Shown: positions 35,250 through 45,225 of the stretch, one piece after another
Numbering within the stretch: the stretch's first letter is position 1
Layout: each line of letters starts with the position of its first letter
Origin: Streptomyces rapamycinicus NRRL 5491
Lineage (GTDB): Bacteria; Actinomycetota; Actinomycetes; Streptomycetales; Streptomycetaceae
Reading direction: 5' to 3'
DNA length: 64,000 nucleotides
NCBI RefSeq assembly: GCF_024298965.1
Contig: NZ_CP085193.1
Span: 9,424,001-9,488,000, forward strand
Notes under the pieces: model-generated
Databases searched by the model: none
The model's input: the letters and a program-made list of their open reading frames with translations, nothing else
What the model was told of the DNA's origin: nothing
Position numbers and translations under genes: made by a program

Positions 35250-36041
35250 ATGAGAGTTCTGGTCAGTGGCGGAAGCAGCGGCATCGGCGCGTCTGCAAGC
35301 CTGAGGATCGCAGAGGCGGCGCTCGCCCGTGGCGAACAGCCAATGATCGCGGTATCTGGCCTTACTGCGAACGCGCGACAAGACGAGGTCGTCCGATCGA
35401 TCCAGTCGATGGGCGGCAAAGCCATTGCATTGACAGGAGACCTGGGTGATCCCGACGTGCCCGGTCAGCTGGTAACCGTTGTGGTCGACGAGTTCGGCGG
35501 CTTGGATGCGCTGGTGGCAAATGCCGGAATCGCCAACCCTGGCGCACTCAAGGATCTCTCCCTCGAGGACTGGGACGGCATGTTCTCCGTCAACCTCCGC
35601 GGGGCGTGGCTACTTGCCAAAGCAAGTTACCCGCACCTGAAGGATAGTCGCGGGTCCGCCTGTTTCACCTCTTCGATGTCCGGCCAGCTCCCACATGCCG
35701 GATCGGGTGCTTACAGTCCGACCAAGGCTGCACTCACGATGTTGGCTCAGACACTCGCACTGGAATGGGCACCTGACGGAATCCGCGTGAACGTGGTATC
35801 CCCGGGCATGACTCGCACGCAGATGACTGAACAAATGTACCTCGATCCCGAAGTGAAGAAGGCAAGGGAGGAAATCATCCCGTTGTCGAAAATTGGCGAC
35901 CCGATGGATATCGCGAACGTGATCGAGTTTCTTGTCAGCCCGCTGGCAGGATATGTCACCGGCCAAGATGTCTGCGTCGATGGGGGCTTCTCCAAGTCCA
36001 TTCTCAGTCACATTCCCGGTCGGCCCAGCTCCAAGTTCTGA
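35250..36041 (+). CDS. SDR-family oxidoreductase 2
   Basis: 263 aa from ATG at 35250 with GAGGAGAG upstream. VSGGSSGIGASASLRIAE for the cofactor, VANAGIANPG, TSSMSGQLPHAG with the catalytic Ser, YSPTKAAL with Tyr and Lys, and GYVTGQDVCVDGGF at the end. A 3-oxoacyl-ACP-reductase-like sugar dehydrogenase. It shares the lower GC and codon use of the preceding isomerase gene, so the pair probably arrived together. Followed directly by IS remnants. Confidence 0.87.
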   Translation: MRVLVSGGSSGIGASASLRIAEAALARGEQPMIAVSGLTANARQDEVVRSIQSMGGKAIALTGDLGDPDVPGQLVTVVVDEFGGLDALVANAGIANPGALKDLSLEDWDGMFSVNLRGAWLLAKASYPHLKDSRGSACFTSSMSGQLPHAGSGAYSPTKAALTMLAQTLALEWAPDGIRVNVVSPGMTRTQMTEQMYLDPEVKKAREEIIPLSKIGDPMDIANVIEFLVSPLAGYVTGQDVCVDGGFSKSILSHIPGRPSSKF

Positions 36042-36067
36042 CGGGAACTGTTCAACCGGCTTGACAG

Positions 36068-36235
36068 TCACACAGCGGTGCCCCTAGGTTCTGTTGTCAA
36101 ATTTCGCGCCCACATCAGGTGTGAGGCGAGGGCGACGGCTGCTTCGAGGGACTGGGCGGTCTTGTCGTGGCGGGTGGCGATGCCGCGCCACTGCTTGAGT
36201 CGGTTGAAGCAGCGTTCACGAAGCAAGCCGTAATT
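36068..36235 (-). pseudogene. IS5-family transposase C-terminal fragment
   Basis: Minus frame: RERCFNRLKQWRGIATRHDK, then SLEAAVALASHLMW. This is the common C-terminal RCFNRLKQWRGIATRYDK block of DDE_Tnp_1 transposases, with the catalytic Glu region just upstream partly lost. Sequence upstream (36240-36430) has no recognisable continuation. Confidence 0.75.
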
Positions 36236-36429
36236 CGTACATATACGACTCCGGGGCGGGGGATGTCCCGGTCGTAGGGGTGGACGGCATGCTCCAGGCC
36301 GCGGCTGTCGTGCGGCAGTTGCGGGAGGCAGGGGCTGCTGAAGTGGAGGGTGGTGAGTCGCGGTGTCGGAGGACATCGTCGCGGAACTCCCCAGATTCCC
36401 TGGTGGGAGACGGTTCCGGAGCTGAGCCG

Positions 36430-38205
36430 TCACTTGGTGGTGCGGCTGCTGACCGAGTTGATGACCCGGACGATCACAGCCAGACAGGACGGGGTGATCC
36501 GCGTGACGGTGATGGCTGTGGGACTCTGTTGGCGGATGTGATCTGGGTTTTGTCGGTCAGGCCGCGTGGCTGAGGACAAGCTGTTCGTAGTGGGAGACTC
36601 GTGCGGTGCCCAGGGGGTTCCGGTCCACCAAGTGTCGAGGCGGTAGAGGTTGAGTGCGGCCGCGGTCAGGACTTGGGCCAATGAGGTTTTGGCGAGGCCG
36701 CGGTAGCGAGTGCGCCGGGTGCCGGTGCGCCGCACCGCCTGCGAGATGCTGCCCTCCACCCCGGCCCTGGTGTGGTACTGCTTCTTCCACTGATCGGTCT
36801 GCTGTTCTGCCCGACGTTGTCGGAGGAGTTCGTGCTCTTCGCGTGGCAGCAGCGTCAGGACACGGTAGGCGGCCGTGGTGCAGGCGTCCTTGGCCGGGCA
36901 GCTGGTGCATCCGGCCCCGGAGAAGTCGATGTGGACGCGGGTTTCGCCGCCGATGGTGGTGTCGGTCCAGCGGGTGCTGATCCGGCCCTGCGGGCAGGTC
37001 ACCTGCCGGGCCCGCCAGTCGATGCGGAAGTCGGTGGCGGCGTAGCCGCTGCCGAGCAGGGCCGGTCGGCCGCCGGCCTGCCTGACCGGCCCGATGACCT
37101 CGACGCCCCGTGCACGAGCTTCAAGGATGATCTTCGCGCTGGTGTAGCCGCTGTCCACGTAGTGCTCGGCCGGCTTCAGGCCTCGCTCGGTCAAGGACTG
37201 GTGGACGGCGGCGGTGAGCCGGTGATCGTCCGTCGTGGCCGGTGTGGTGGCCGTGCACGTGATCAGGTGGGGAAGGCCGTCGTCGCAGCTTTCGGTGAGA
37301 TGGGTCTTGTAGCCGTCCCAGGCGGATCCCCGCTTCACCCCGCAGCGCGCGTCCACGTCGTGTGGGGAGACGATGCGTGCCGCTCCCGGCGGGCGTTGTT
37401 TGTGCCCGCGCCAGCGTACTCCGCGGGCGTCGCGCTGGTACTCCTGGGCCCACACGGTGCGCAGGAGCACGACCGCCTCGAGGTCGCGGAGGTGGGCGGG
37501 GGCGGTGGGATCGTCGAGAGTGTGGAGTAATTCGTAGCCGTCGCCCCCGACGTTCTCGGCGAACGCGGTGCGCTCGGGCTCGCCCTTGGGCAGCCGGTAG
37601 GAGTCGGCGCGCTGCTGGTAGCGCGCGAGCCAGTCCGCGTTGACCGCGTCGGTGCCGGCCAGCCAGGCGGGGGCGGCCACCGCCAGAGCCTCCAGGGCGC
37701 AGCGCATGGTCTCGGTGACGAACTCCAGCCGGTTCAGGTCACGGATGCAGGCGATGACGTGGGTGGAGTCGGTGCGGGCCCGGCCGCCGGCCCGCAGGAG
37801 TCCCCGTTTGTTGCACTGCGCGAGGATGGCGTCCAGGATCTGCTGTTCCAGGCCGTGGGCGATCAACCGGTCGCGGAACTCGCTGAGCACTGAGAAATCG
37901 AAGCCAGGGTCAGCGAGTTGGAGGCCGAGGGCGTATTGCCAGTCGATCCGGCCGCGCACCGCATCAGCGGCCTGCCGGTCGGTCAGCCGCTCTGCGTACT
38001 GCATCACGCTGACCAGCGCCAGCATCCCCGGAGACACGGACGGACCGCCCCGATGCGCGAACGCCGCCACGAACTGCTCGCTTTCAAATACCGGCCCGAA
38101 CTCGTCCCTGATCCGCATGGCCAGACACCCGCGCGGGAACGCGGCACGGGCAACCCTGGCCGTGGACTCAGGCACCGCGGGCGCAGGCAACGAACGCATC
38201 GACAT
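36430..38205 (-). CDS. IS1182-family transposase
   Basis: 591 aa from ATG at 38205 with GGGGAG upstream. N-terminal DUF772 region (RLTDRQAADAVRGRIDWQYA), ARTDSTHVIACIRD with an early catalytic Asp, then ESCDDGLPHLIT, SGYTSAKI, a Cys-rich insert (CTSCPAKDACTTA) and GVEGSISQAVRRTGTRRTRY with the catalytic Glu. The C-terminal ~50 residues (after about 36590) look like read-through beyond the element end. Probably functional, and the likely parent type of the fragment at 510-1553. Confidence 0.85.
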   Translation of the reverse strand: MSMRSLPAPAVPESTARVARAAFPRGCLAMRIRDEFGPVFESEQFVAAFAHRGGPSVSPGMLALVSVMQYAERLTDRQAADAVRGRIDWQYALGLQLADPGFDFSVLSEFRDRLIAHGLEQQILDAILAQCNKRGLLRAGGRARTDSTHVIACIRDLNRLEFVTETMRCALEALAVAAPAWLAGTDAVNADWLARYQQRADSYRLPKGEPERTAFAENVGGDGYELLHTLDDPTAPAHLRDLEAVVLLRTVWAQEYQRDARGVRWRGHKQRPPGAARIVSPHDVDARCGVKRGSAWDGYKTHLTESCDDGLPHLITCTATTPATTDDHRLTAAVHQSLTERGLKPAEHYVDSGYTSAKIILEARARGVEVIGPVRQAGGRPALLGSGYAATDFRIDWRARQVTCPQGRISTRWTDTTIGGETRVHIDFSGAGCTSCPAKDACTTAAYRVLTLLPREEHELLRQRRAEQQTDQWKKQYHTRAGVEGSISQAVRRTGTRRTRYRGLAKTSLAQVLTAAALNLYRLDTWWTGTPWAPHESPTTNSLSSATRPDRQNPDHIRQQSPTAITVTRITPSCLAVIVRVINSVSSRTTK

Positions 38206-38283
38206 GATCTCCCCTCGGCCCCACGAAACAGACCCGACAACGAGCAGTGTCCAACCCACCCGAAGGTCATTTCAGGTGAACCA

Positions 38284-38857
38284 TCACATCGACCAACAGA
38301 GTCCTTCAGGTGCCGTCACGCGGTGCACACGTGTTTCGACGCCGTGATGCACGAACGTGTGAGTCTCGATCTCCGCGCCGTCACGCTCTCGCGCGGCGGC
38401 CTTGGTCCTCTCTTGCCTGACCCTGGCGGAAATCTCCTTGGACACGGGCCAGTAGGCGTAGGCCGCTTGGCTGATGCCCTCGTGGAATTGCTCCTGCCTC
38501 TCCACCCAAGCCCACTTCGCGCGGCGCCACTCCAGGACCATCCAGGGGCGGGCTTGGGCGGCCTGTTCATGGGCGGTTCGCAACGTGGCGTGGAGGGTAT
38601 CGACGGTGGTGGCAAAGACTATGGCGGCATCGTGCCATCGGCGGCACTCCTGTGAGTGGAGGGATGAGCCATGCCGAGGCCACTCGGTGCGGGGTGTAGA
38701 GCCTGAAGTAACGCGGCATGCACATGGGCAGGGCCCACTCCGGCTCACGCTGTACGACCGCGATCCGGCCATCGGCCGGCTCGGGGATTTCCCGGTCTTC
38801 CTCCCTCAGCGGCAGCGGCCAGCCATGCGTCGGCGGTGCCAGGCGTCTCATCACCAC
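38284..38857 (-). pseudogene. Unrecognised gene, apparently frameshifted
   Basis: Two overlapping minus frames look coding in succession. The first, from 38857, is MRRLAPPTHGWPLPLREEDR up to ASAWLIPPL; then in another frame HSQECRRWHDAAIVFATTVD and a helical, charged stretch (WVERQEQFHEGISQAAYAYW) ending at 38284. A frame change near 38655 would join them into one protein of about 190 residues. I do not recognise the family. The second part alone is a 100+ residue helical protein. Confidence 0.4.
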
Positions 38858-38865
38858 CTCTTAGC

Positions 38866-39324
38866 TCACCGCCCAGCGTGCCGCAGGATGGAGTGTGGGG
38901 GCAATCGCATGCTGCGGCGACGCTGACCGCCGCAGGAGAGACGTACGCACGGTGTGTACCTTTCGTCGGCCCCCGCCCCGGCTAAGGCGGCAGGCCAAGG
39001 GAGGGAAAGTGGAGTGTTTCGGGAAGCAGCTACGTGAGGCGCTGCTGGCTGCGGATGCGGACGTTGCCCACCCCCGTGCGGCTTACGTCCGCAGTCCGCG
39101 TCGGCACCGCTGTAAGCCGCTGTGTCTTCGAGTTCACCGGGCTGGGTATTGATCGACAACTCGCTTCCGTCACCCTGGTCAATGGCTACACCGCAGGTCG
39201 TAGGCGGCAGCGCACGACGCTGACCAATGAAGAAGTCTCAGGTTTGCTGCTCGACTGCGAGCGCGCGTACCTTCTGGGGCCACAGCGCCGCGTCCACGGG
39301 GGAGGCGGGGATGAGGAGTGACCG
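38866..39324. other. Intergenic region before the STAND gene
   Basis: No gene recognised. A plus-strand frame ends at 39321 (TLTNEEVSGLLLDCERAYLL) just before the STAND start, but it has no supported beginning and matches nothing I know. Confidence 0.3.
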
Positions 39325-41103
39325 ATGCCGGGGCGTCCTGAGAGTCCACTGGATCCGAACGCGGGTCCGGTGCAGCGGTTCGCTGTGGAGTTACGCACGC
39401 TGCGGAGGCAAGCCGGCAGCCCCACCTACAAGACGATGGCCACTCGCTCCGAGCACGGTGCGAGCACGCTGTCCCAGGCGGCCGCCGGGGAACGGCTGCC
39501 AACCCTTCCTGTGACGCTGGCCTATGTGCAGGCCTGCGATGGGGATCGGGCCGAGTGGGAGCAGCGCTGGCGACAAGCTGCTGAAGATGCGGCCGCCGTG
39601 CCGCGGCCAGCGGAGGGCGGGGAGCCGCCGTACCGCGGCTTGGCCCGCTACGAGCCCGGCGACGCCGATCTGTTCTTCGGCCGCGACCAGGTCACTCATC
39701 GCCTGACAGACCTGACCCGGCAGCGACGATTAAGTGCGGTGTTCGGTCCGTCGGGCAGCGGGAAGTCCTCTCTGCTGCGTGCCGGGCTGATCCCGCGCCT
39801 GCAGCACACGACTGACCCGGCCCTGCGGCCCGCAGCGCTGCGGGTGTTCACCCCCGGTCCGCACCCGCTGCGCATCCATGGCGACCGGCTTTCGGCGCAG
39901 GAGACCGGCGAAGGGGACACCTGGCTGATCGTTGACCAGTTCGAAGAGCTCTACACCCTGTGCACCGACCCGGCCGAGCGCTCCGCCTTCCTCGAACGTC
40001 TGCTAGAGGCCACCGACCCGGCCAGCCGGCTGCGCGTGGTCCTGGCCATACGCGCCGACTTCCTGGGCCGCTGCGCAGAACACGCGGGTCTGACCGCGGC
40101 CTTGCAAGAGTCCACGGTGCTGGTCGGGCCGATGGGCCCAGCCGAGCTGCGCGAGGCGATCACCAAGCCCGCCCAGGCCACCGGGCTGCTCGTGGAACGA
40201 TCCCTTACCGCCCGGCTGATCGAGGAGGTCGAAGACGCGCCCGGTGCCCTGCCGCTGATGTCCCATGCTCTGCTGGAGACCTGGCGCCGCCGCCAGAGCC
40301 GGGCCCTGACCGAGGTCGCCTACACTGCGGCCGGCGGCCTGAACGGGGCGATCGCCCGCACCGCCGAAGACCTCTACACCGGCCTGACCCCCGCCCAGGC
40401 CGGGCTGGCCCGCCGTCTGCTGCTGCGCCTGGTCACCCCGGGCGACGACGCCCCCGATACCCGCCGCCCCACTCCGCGCAGCGAACTCGCCGCGCTCGAG
40501 GCTGGCGGGGAGGTGGGCACGGTCTTGGACCGGCTGATTCGTGCCCGGCTGCTCACCGCGGATGAGGGCACGGTCGACCTGGCACACGAGGCTTTGCTGA
40601 CCGCGTGGCCGCGGCTGCACACCTGGGTCGAGGAGGACCGCGAGCGGCTGCGGGCCCACCGGCAGCTCACCGAGGCCGCCACTACCTGGGATGAACTGGG
40701 CCGAGATCCGGGGACGCTGTACCGCGGCACCCGCCTGGCGGGTGCCGCGGAACTATGGCCCCCTTCCCGGTACAGCGAGCTGACCGACGGGGAGCGCGCG
40801 TTCCTGACCGCGGGCCTGGCGGCCGAACGTCGCGCCCGGTTGCGTCGGCGTCTTACAGCCGGGCTCGCGGCGTGTGTGGCCCTGCTGCTGGTCGTGGCGG
40901 GCACCGTGGCCTACATCGAGCGGGACAGGTCTCGGCAGCGCGCGGACGAACTGGCGTCGAAGCAGATCGCCGCCCAGGCCGACGCGTTGCGCGAGGAGGA
41001 TCCGGTGACCTGTGCCGCTCGAAAAGTCGTCGCTGCACGTCACGCGGCGTATCGGTACTCGCTGATGAGGCCGCGGAGGATGCGGGTTCGCAGCAGTCGG
41101 TGA
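39325..41103 (+). pseudogene. STAND-type ATPase with N-terminal HTH, truncated by an IS
   Basis: 592-aa frame; the native part ends near 41010. An XRE-like N-terminal domain (residues about 15-90) precedes an nSTAND1 NTPase: LFFGRD at 116, Walker A GPSGSGKSS (141-149), Walker B LIVDQFEEL (201-209), a winged-helix region and a transmembrane helix (GLAACVALLLVVAGTVAYI) near 530. Relatives continue after this helix into WD40 repeats, which are absent because the IS starts at 41011. The last ~30 residues are read from the IS. Intact homologues are signal-responsive or conflict-system ATPases. Without the WD40 sensor this one is probably dead. Confidence 0.8.
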
Positions 41104-42188
41104 GCGCCGGTGTCCGTTGCAGCAGGCTGATTCTGGGCATCGGGTGGTAGTTGGGTGCGGGCCTGGTGGGGCCGGTGCTTGTTGTAGTGACTCTGGTAGA
41201 CAGCAAGGACCTGTCGGGCATGCGCTTCGCCCAGAATGAGGACGTGGTCGAGGGCCTCGCGGTGGATGCTGCCGATGACGCGTTCGCAGTGGGCGTTCAT
41301 CCGAGGTGCTCGTGGCGCGCTCTTGATCACGTCCAGTTCCTCGGCTTTGAAGACGGCGTCGAATGCCTCGCCGTACTTGCCGTCCCGATCGCGCAGCAGG
41401 AACCGCAGGGACTCCATGCGCATGCCGAGGTCAGCGGTGAGATTTCTTGCCTGCTGCACGGTCCATCCCCGCGTCGGGTTGGCGGTGACGCCGGTGATGT
41501 GCAGGCGTCGGGTACCGTGCTCGAGGAAGGCCAGCGCGTACAGCCGCCTGCCGAGCGCGGTGTCGATGTGGAAGAAGTCCGCCGCGATGATGCCCTCGGC
41601 TTGCGAGCTGAGGAACCCACGCCAGGTCGGACCGGAGCGACGCGGCGCCGGGTCGATGCCCGCTGCGTGCAGGATCTGCCACACCGTCGAGGGTGCGATC
41701 CGGTGTCCGAGCCGGGCCAACTCGCCCTGGATTCGCCTGTGGCCCCAGCGCGGATTCTCGTCGGCGAGTCGCAGGACGAGGTTCTTGGTCGCCATGGCGG
41801 TGGGTGGTCGACCGGTGCGTCTGCGCACGCTGTAGTCCCACTTCGCGGCGATGAACCTGCGGTGCCAGCCCAGCAGGGTACCGGGGGTGACCGGGAAGAC
41901 CTCGCGCCAGCGCAGGCGGGGTATGAGTCCGGACAGGGCTGCGAACCAGAACCGGTCCGATGGCTCGTAGCTGACTGGTCGGGTCAGCTGCCGGCGCAGG
42001 ACCGCATTCTCGTGGCGGAGTACGAGTAGCTCCGCGTCCTTCACGGCATCGTTGCGGAGTAACGTCGATGGGAGGGAGATCAACTTGCGGGTCATCTTGT
42101 ATAGCAGGCGTACGAACATCCGGTCATGCTCCCAGCCGACGACCCATCACCTCCGCCACCTGCAGCGACGGACTTTTCGAGCGGCACA
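41011..42188 (-). mobile_element. IS3-like insertion sequence with matching ends
   Basis: Left end TGTGCCGCTCGAAAAGTCGT; right end, read on the opposite strand, TGTGCCGCTCGAAAAGTCCG, continuing to match over about 27 bases with one indel. Length 1,178 bp. Left of it is a STAND gene without its end, right of it a MinD-like gene without its start. There is no target duplication. Confidence 0.82.
41040..42119 (-). CDS. IS3-like transposase (rve core)
   Basis: 359 aa, apparently intact. DAELLVLRHENAVLRRQLTR near the start, ENPRWGHRRIQGELARLG (HTH_21), then IAADFFHID, LLRDRDGKYG and MNAHCERVIG with the acidic triad, and HYNKHRPHQ. It belongs to the same broad group as the transposases at 1573, 12933, 24034 and 46336 but is clearly divergent from them. 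Confidence 0.88.
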   Translation of the reverse strand: MFVRLLYKMTRKLISLPSTLLRNDAVKDAELLVLRHENAVLRRQLTRPVSYEPSDRFWFAALSGLIPRLRWREVFPVTPGTLLGWHRRFIAAKWDYSVRRRTGRPPTAMATKNLVLRLADENPRWGHRRIQGELARLGHRIAPSTVWQILHAAGIDPAPRRSGPTWRGFLSSQAEGIIAADFFHIDTALGRRLYALAFLEHGTRRLHITGVTANPTRGWTVQQARNLTADLGMRMESLRFLLRDRDGKYGEAFDAVFKAEELDVIKSAPRAPRMNAHCERVIGSIHREALDHVLILGEAHARQVLAVYQSHYNKHRPHQARTQLPPDAQNQPAATDTGAHRLLRTRILRGLISEYRYAA

Positions 42189-42191
42189 GGT

Positions 42192-42920
42192 GGTCGAAGC
42201 TGATGTCTCGGGTGGCGATCTGGCGGTTCGGTTCGGCGTTCCGCACACTCCGGGACTGCTGGATGTGGCTACCTCGGCCCGTAAGGAACGGCCCGGGTCA
42301 CTCCTCGGGGCGACAACGGAACTGTCGTTTGGTGTCCGTGTGGTGGCTTCGCCAGCAGGCGGCAGAACCTGCTCGGAGGCCGTTCGGCTAGTAGCCGAGT
42401 ACGTGCAGCGGCTACTGCTGGGCGATGAAGGAGACCGGGGCACGGTCGTGTTGGACGTGGGCCGTATCAGTGAGGACGTCGAGGGCCTGCTCGGGGCGCG
42501 GAGGCTGTGGTGCTGGTGGCCCGGGGCGGGGCAGATGCGTTGGCGCACGCATATGCGTACCTGGCGGAGGCCGGGGCGCGAGCGGAGCGATACGTGCTGG
42601 CTGTGGTAGGGCCATGCCCGTATGCGGTTGGGGAGATCACCGCGACGCTCGGCATCAGCCGCGTCGTCTTCCTGCCCTGGGACACCAAGGCAGCTGACGC
42701 TTTGGCCGGGAAGGCTCGTTCGGCGCTGCGGACCTCTGGTTGGAGGGCGCTGCAGTTGATGACGGCAGCTCGTGATTGGGCGCGCCAGTTGAACGGTGCT
42801 GGTGAGGTGGCGGCGAAGGGGCTCAGCGGCGCTCTCGCGGGGCTGGGAGCCGTGCCGGCCCCGGGCGGCCACCTTCGGCGTGGGCTGGCAGCGCTTGCGA
42901 GGAAGGAAAGCCAGTCATGA
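42192..42920 (+). pseudogene. MinD/ParA-like ATPase of mobile-element type, truncated and frameshifted
   Basis: Frame 1 (to about 42500): VEADVSGGDLAVRFGVPHTP, then GTVVLDVGRISEDVEGLLGA. The continuation VVLVARGGADALAHAYAYLA, EITATLGISRVVFLPWD is in another frame, so a one-base change near 42499 splits the gene. The N-terminal P-loop is missing because the IS ends at 42188. Similar MinD-like proteins accompany Streptomyces conjugative elements, consistent with remains of an integrative element. Confidence 0.65.
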
Positions 42921-43084
42921 GCACGATGACGGACTACGGTCTGCGCGAGGAGAGAGAGCGGCAGCTGGCCGCGGAGGTGCGCCAGCGTGTGGTCAGCCTG
43001 AAGGGTGCATTTACTGCAGTACGGTGGCTGACCAGGGGATTTACGATCGCCGAGTCGGTCGCCCGGGTTCTTACGAAGTCATGA
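42917..43084 (+). CDS. Small protein downstream of the MinD-like gene
   Basis: 55 aa: MSTMTDYGLREERERQLAAE, then a short amphipathic stretch ending VARVLTKS. Its ATG overlaps the TGA of the MinD-like gene (ATGA), so it was translationally coupled to it. The N-terminal part looks coding; the end may be a truncation point. Family not recognised. Confidence 0.45.
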   Translation: MSTMTDYGLREERERQLAAEVRQRVVSLKGAFTAVRWLTRGFTIAESVARVLTKS

Positions 43085-43169
43085 CGTGCTGACCGAATCA
43101 CCGCTGCCTTCCCGCCTCGCTTCTCAGGATGGTTGCCGGCACACCGTTCACACAGGAGGCATACGCGTA

Positions 43170-44393
43170 ATGAGCAGGCGTCGCAGGTCCTATACGAAGA
43201 GCCGCGTGATCGGCCTCTCGGTCGCAGTGACCACGGTGGCGGCCGCCGTGACGACGTTCAGCCTGGCCAACGCCAGTGAGGAACATCGTCCGGACGCCGC
43301 GTCCAGTACGAAGGCCGCTGCCACCGGTGCGGACCACGCGGTGTTCGTCCAGGGCAACGAAGTGTCCGGCAACACCATCCACGCGTTCAAGCGTTCCGGC
43401 ACAGGCAAGCTGACCGCCGCCGGCAACTACAAGACCGGAGGCAAGGGCGCGGTTGCCACCGGTGCGCCCACCGACGCGCTCGCTTCGCAGGGTTCCCTGG
43501 TCTATGACGCGCGGCATCACCTGCTGATCGGTGTCAACGCGGGCAGTGGTTCGGTCACCTCGTTCGGCGTCTCCGGCCAGAAGCTCTCCAACCGCCAGTC
43601 GGTCTCCTCGGGAGGTGACTTCCCCCTGTCGGTCGCGGTGTACGGCGACACCGCCTATGTATTGAACGGTGGCGGCGAAGCGTCGGTGCAGGGCTTCAAC
43701 ATCACCGCGCAGGGCCTGAAGGCCATACCCGGATCGAAGCGCCTGCTCGGGGTCAAGGGCCCTGCTGTCCCGGTCTTCAGCGACAACCCCGCCCAGGTTT
43801 CGTTCACGCCCGACGGCGAAAACCTGGCCGTGACCCTCAAGTCGACCAACACGATCGAGGTCTTCCCGGTCGCGGCCGACGGTACCCTCGCCAAGAAGGC
43901 CGTCTCCAACAAGTCGGCAGGCAACGTCCCCTTCGGCTTCACCTTCGACCAGGGTGGCCGGCTGCTCGTCACCGAGGCCGAGGAATCGACGGTCAGCACC
44001 TACGAGGTCGGCGTCGGCGGAAAGCTGACCACTGTGACGGCCGCGGTGCCGAACGGGCAGAACACGCTGTGCTGGATCCAGGCCGCGGGCGGCTTCTTCT
44101 ACGGTGCCAGCACCGGCAATTCAGCGGTGACCGCGTACTCCGTGGACTCGGCAGGGAAGGTCAGCGTGGTGGCCAAGCAGGCGGTGCCGCTGTCGGCCGA
44201 CTCCCGTGGCACGATCGACATGGCAGCCTCCGCCGATGGGGCGTTCCTCTACGTACAGAACGGAACGACCGGCAACATCGACGGATTCCGGGTCGCGGCC
44301 AACGGCAAGCTGACCCTGGTCACCAGGGCCACTGAAGGCCTGCCGAAGTTCTCCGCGGAGAAGGGTGGCATGGAGGGCATCGTCGCCGCGTGA
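43170..44393 (+). CDS. Secreted beta-propeller (lactonase-like) protein
   Basis: 407 aa from ATG at 43170, with GGAGG ten bases upstream; the frame extends upstream without a site. Signal peptide: basic RRRRSYTKSR, hydrophobic VIGLSVAVTTVAAAVTTF, cleavage near SLANASEE. The mature part shows repeated blades such as VFVQGNEVSGNTIHAFKR, PLSVAVYGDTAYVLN, TNTIEVFPVAADGTL, GNSAVTAYSVDSAGKV and GNIDGFRVAANGKL, as in the 7-bladed 6-phosphogluconolactonase-like fold. Likely an exported structural or binding protein; enzymatic activity is not evident. Confidence 0.82.
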   Translation: MSRRRRSYTKSRVIGLSVAVTTVAAAVTTFSLANASEEHRPDAASSTKAAATGADHAVFVQGNEVSGNTIHAFKRSGTGKLTAAGNYKTGGKGAVATGAPTDALASQGSLVYDARHHLLIGVNAGSGSVTSFGVSGQKLSNRQSVSSGGDFPLSVAVYGDTAYVLNGGGEASVQGFNITAQGLKAIPGSKRLLGVKGPAVPVFSDNPAQVSFTPDGENLAVTLKSTNTIEVFPVAADGTLAKKAVSNKSAGNVPFGFTFDQGGRLLVTEAEESTVSTYEVGVGGKLTTVTAAVPNGQNTLCWIQAAGGFFYGASTGNSAVTAYSVDSAGKVSVVAKQAVPLSADSRGTIDMAASADGAFLYVQNGTTGNIDGFRVAANGKLTLVTRATEGLPKFSAEKGGMEGIVAA

Positions 44394-44484
44394 CCAGCAC
44401 GTGGAGGCGCTGAGCGTGCGTCGCAAGGGCGTGCAGGACCTGCGCTGCTGCGCTCGACGTCCGGGAGCGGCTGAGCGGTGCTCC

Positions 44485-44755
44485 TGCCGAGTACCTCATC
44501 CGCGCAGGTCAGTGATGAATCGTGCCCGGCATCCGACGTCTTCGAGGTCCATGCCCAGATTCGTTTCGTCGCCGCTTGCGCCACCCACGACACCGGCATC
44601 CTTCAAGATCATCCAGATGGCCGACGCGGCCGCCTCCCACCCAGCACGAGCAGCTCGCCGTGCAGACGCCTGTAGCCCCAGGTGTGGATTCTCCCTCGTC
44701 AGACGCAGCACCAGAATCCGGATGGAGTGCACCGTACGAGGTCGACCAGGTCGCT
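44485..44755 (-). pseudogene. IS3-like transposase fragment
   Basis: Minus frame: RKRPGRPRTVHSIRILVLRL, TRENPHLGLQ, then AASAIWMILKDAGV and MDLEDVGCRARFI. These are scattered blocks of an IS3-like transposase joined by deletions. The outer end TGCCGAGTACCTCATCCG at 44487 resembles the IS ends at 12555 and 23737. Confidence 0.65.
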
Positions 44756-45105
44756 TGCGGAGACTCGGGCACCGGCAATGCACACCTGTTGATCGGGCTG
44801 GGCACCGCAGCCGCGTTGGCCGGCCAACGAGTCCGCTACATCACGGCCGCATCCTTGGTGAACGAGCTGGTGGAAGCGGCAGACGACAGGCAGCTCGGCA
44901 AGACCATCGCCCGCTGCGGAGGCGTCGACCTTCTCGAAATCGATGAGCTGGGCTATCTCGAACTGGCCACCGTGGCGCGGAAATGCTCTTCCAGGTCTCA
45001 CTACGCGTGACGAGAAGAGCAGCATCACGATCGCTTCCAACGAGGCTTTCACGGGCTGGAGCAGGACCTTCGCCGATCCACGGCTTTGCGCGGCCTGGTG
45101 GTGGC
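44755..45105 (+). pseudogene. IstB (IS21 helper ATPase) remnant with frameshift
   Basis: CGDSGTGNAHLLIGLGTAAA is a damaged Walker A region (usually GPPGTGKTH). VDLLEIDELGYLEL is Walker B. After a frame change the C-terminal KSSITIASNEAFTGWSRTFA and DPRLCA follow. The P-loop Lys is Asn here and the frame is broken, so the protein cannot be active. Confidence 0.75.
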
Positions 45106-45225
45106 CGGGCCACGGCCGTACGCCCTGAGGCTGGACGAACTGCGTGCTCTGCCCCAGCACGAGGTGGAGCTGCCGATCTCCTGCGTGGAGAGCTGGAGCA
45201 AGTCGACGCGCTGGACACTGGCTCT
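45090..45225 (+). pseudogene. Molybdopterin-dependent oxidoreductase fragment
   Basis: The frame RGLVVAGPRPYALRLDELRA, LPQHEVELPISCVESWSK resembles the sulfite oxidase-like molybdopterin-binding domain (LPQHTAELPIACVEGWS) with its active-site Cys. Only about 45 residues remain; what follows is not alignable. Confidence 0.55.

Noticed and set aside
39001..39321. Small genes before the STAND ATPase
   Set aside because: No ribosome sites, no recognisable domain and inconsistent codon use; left as unassigned.
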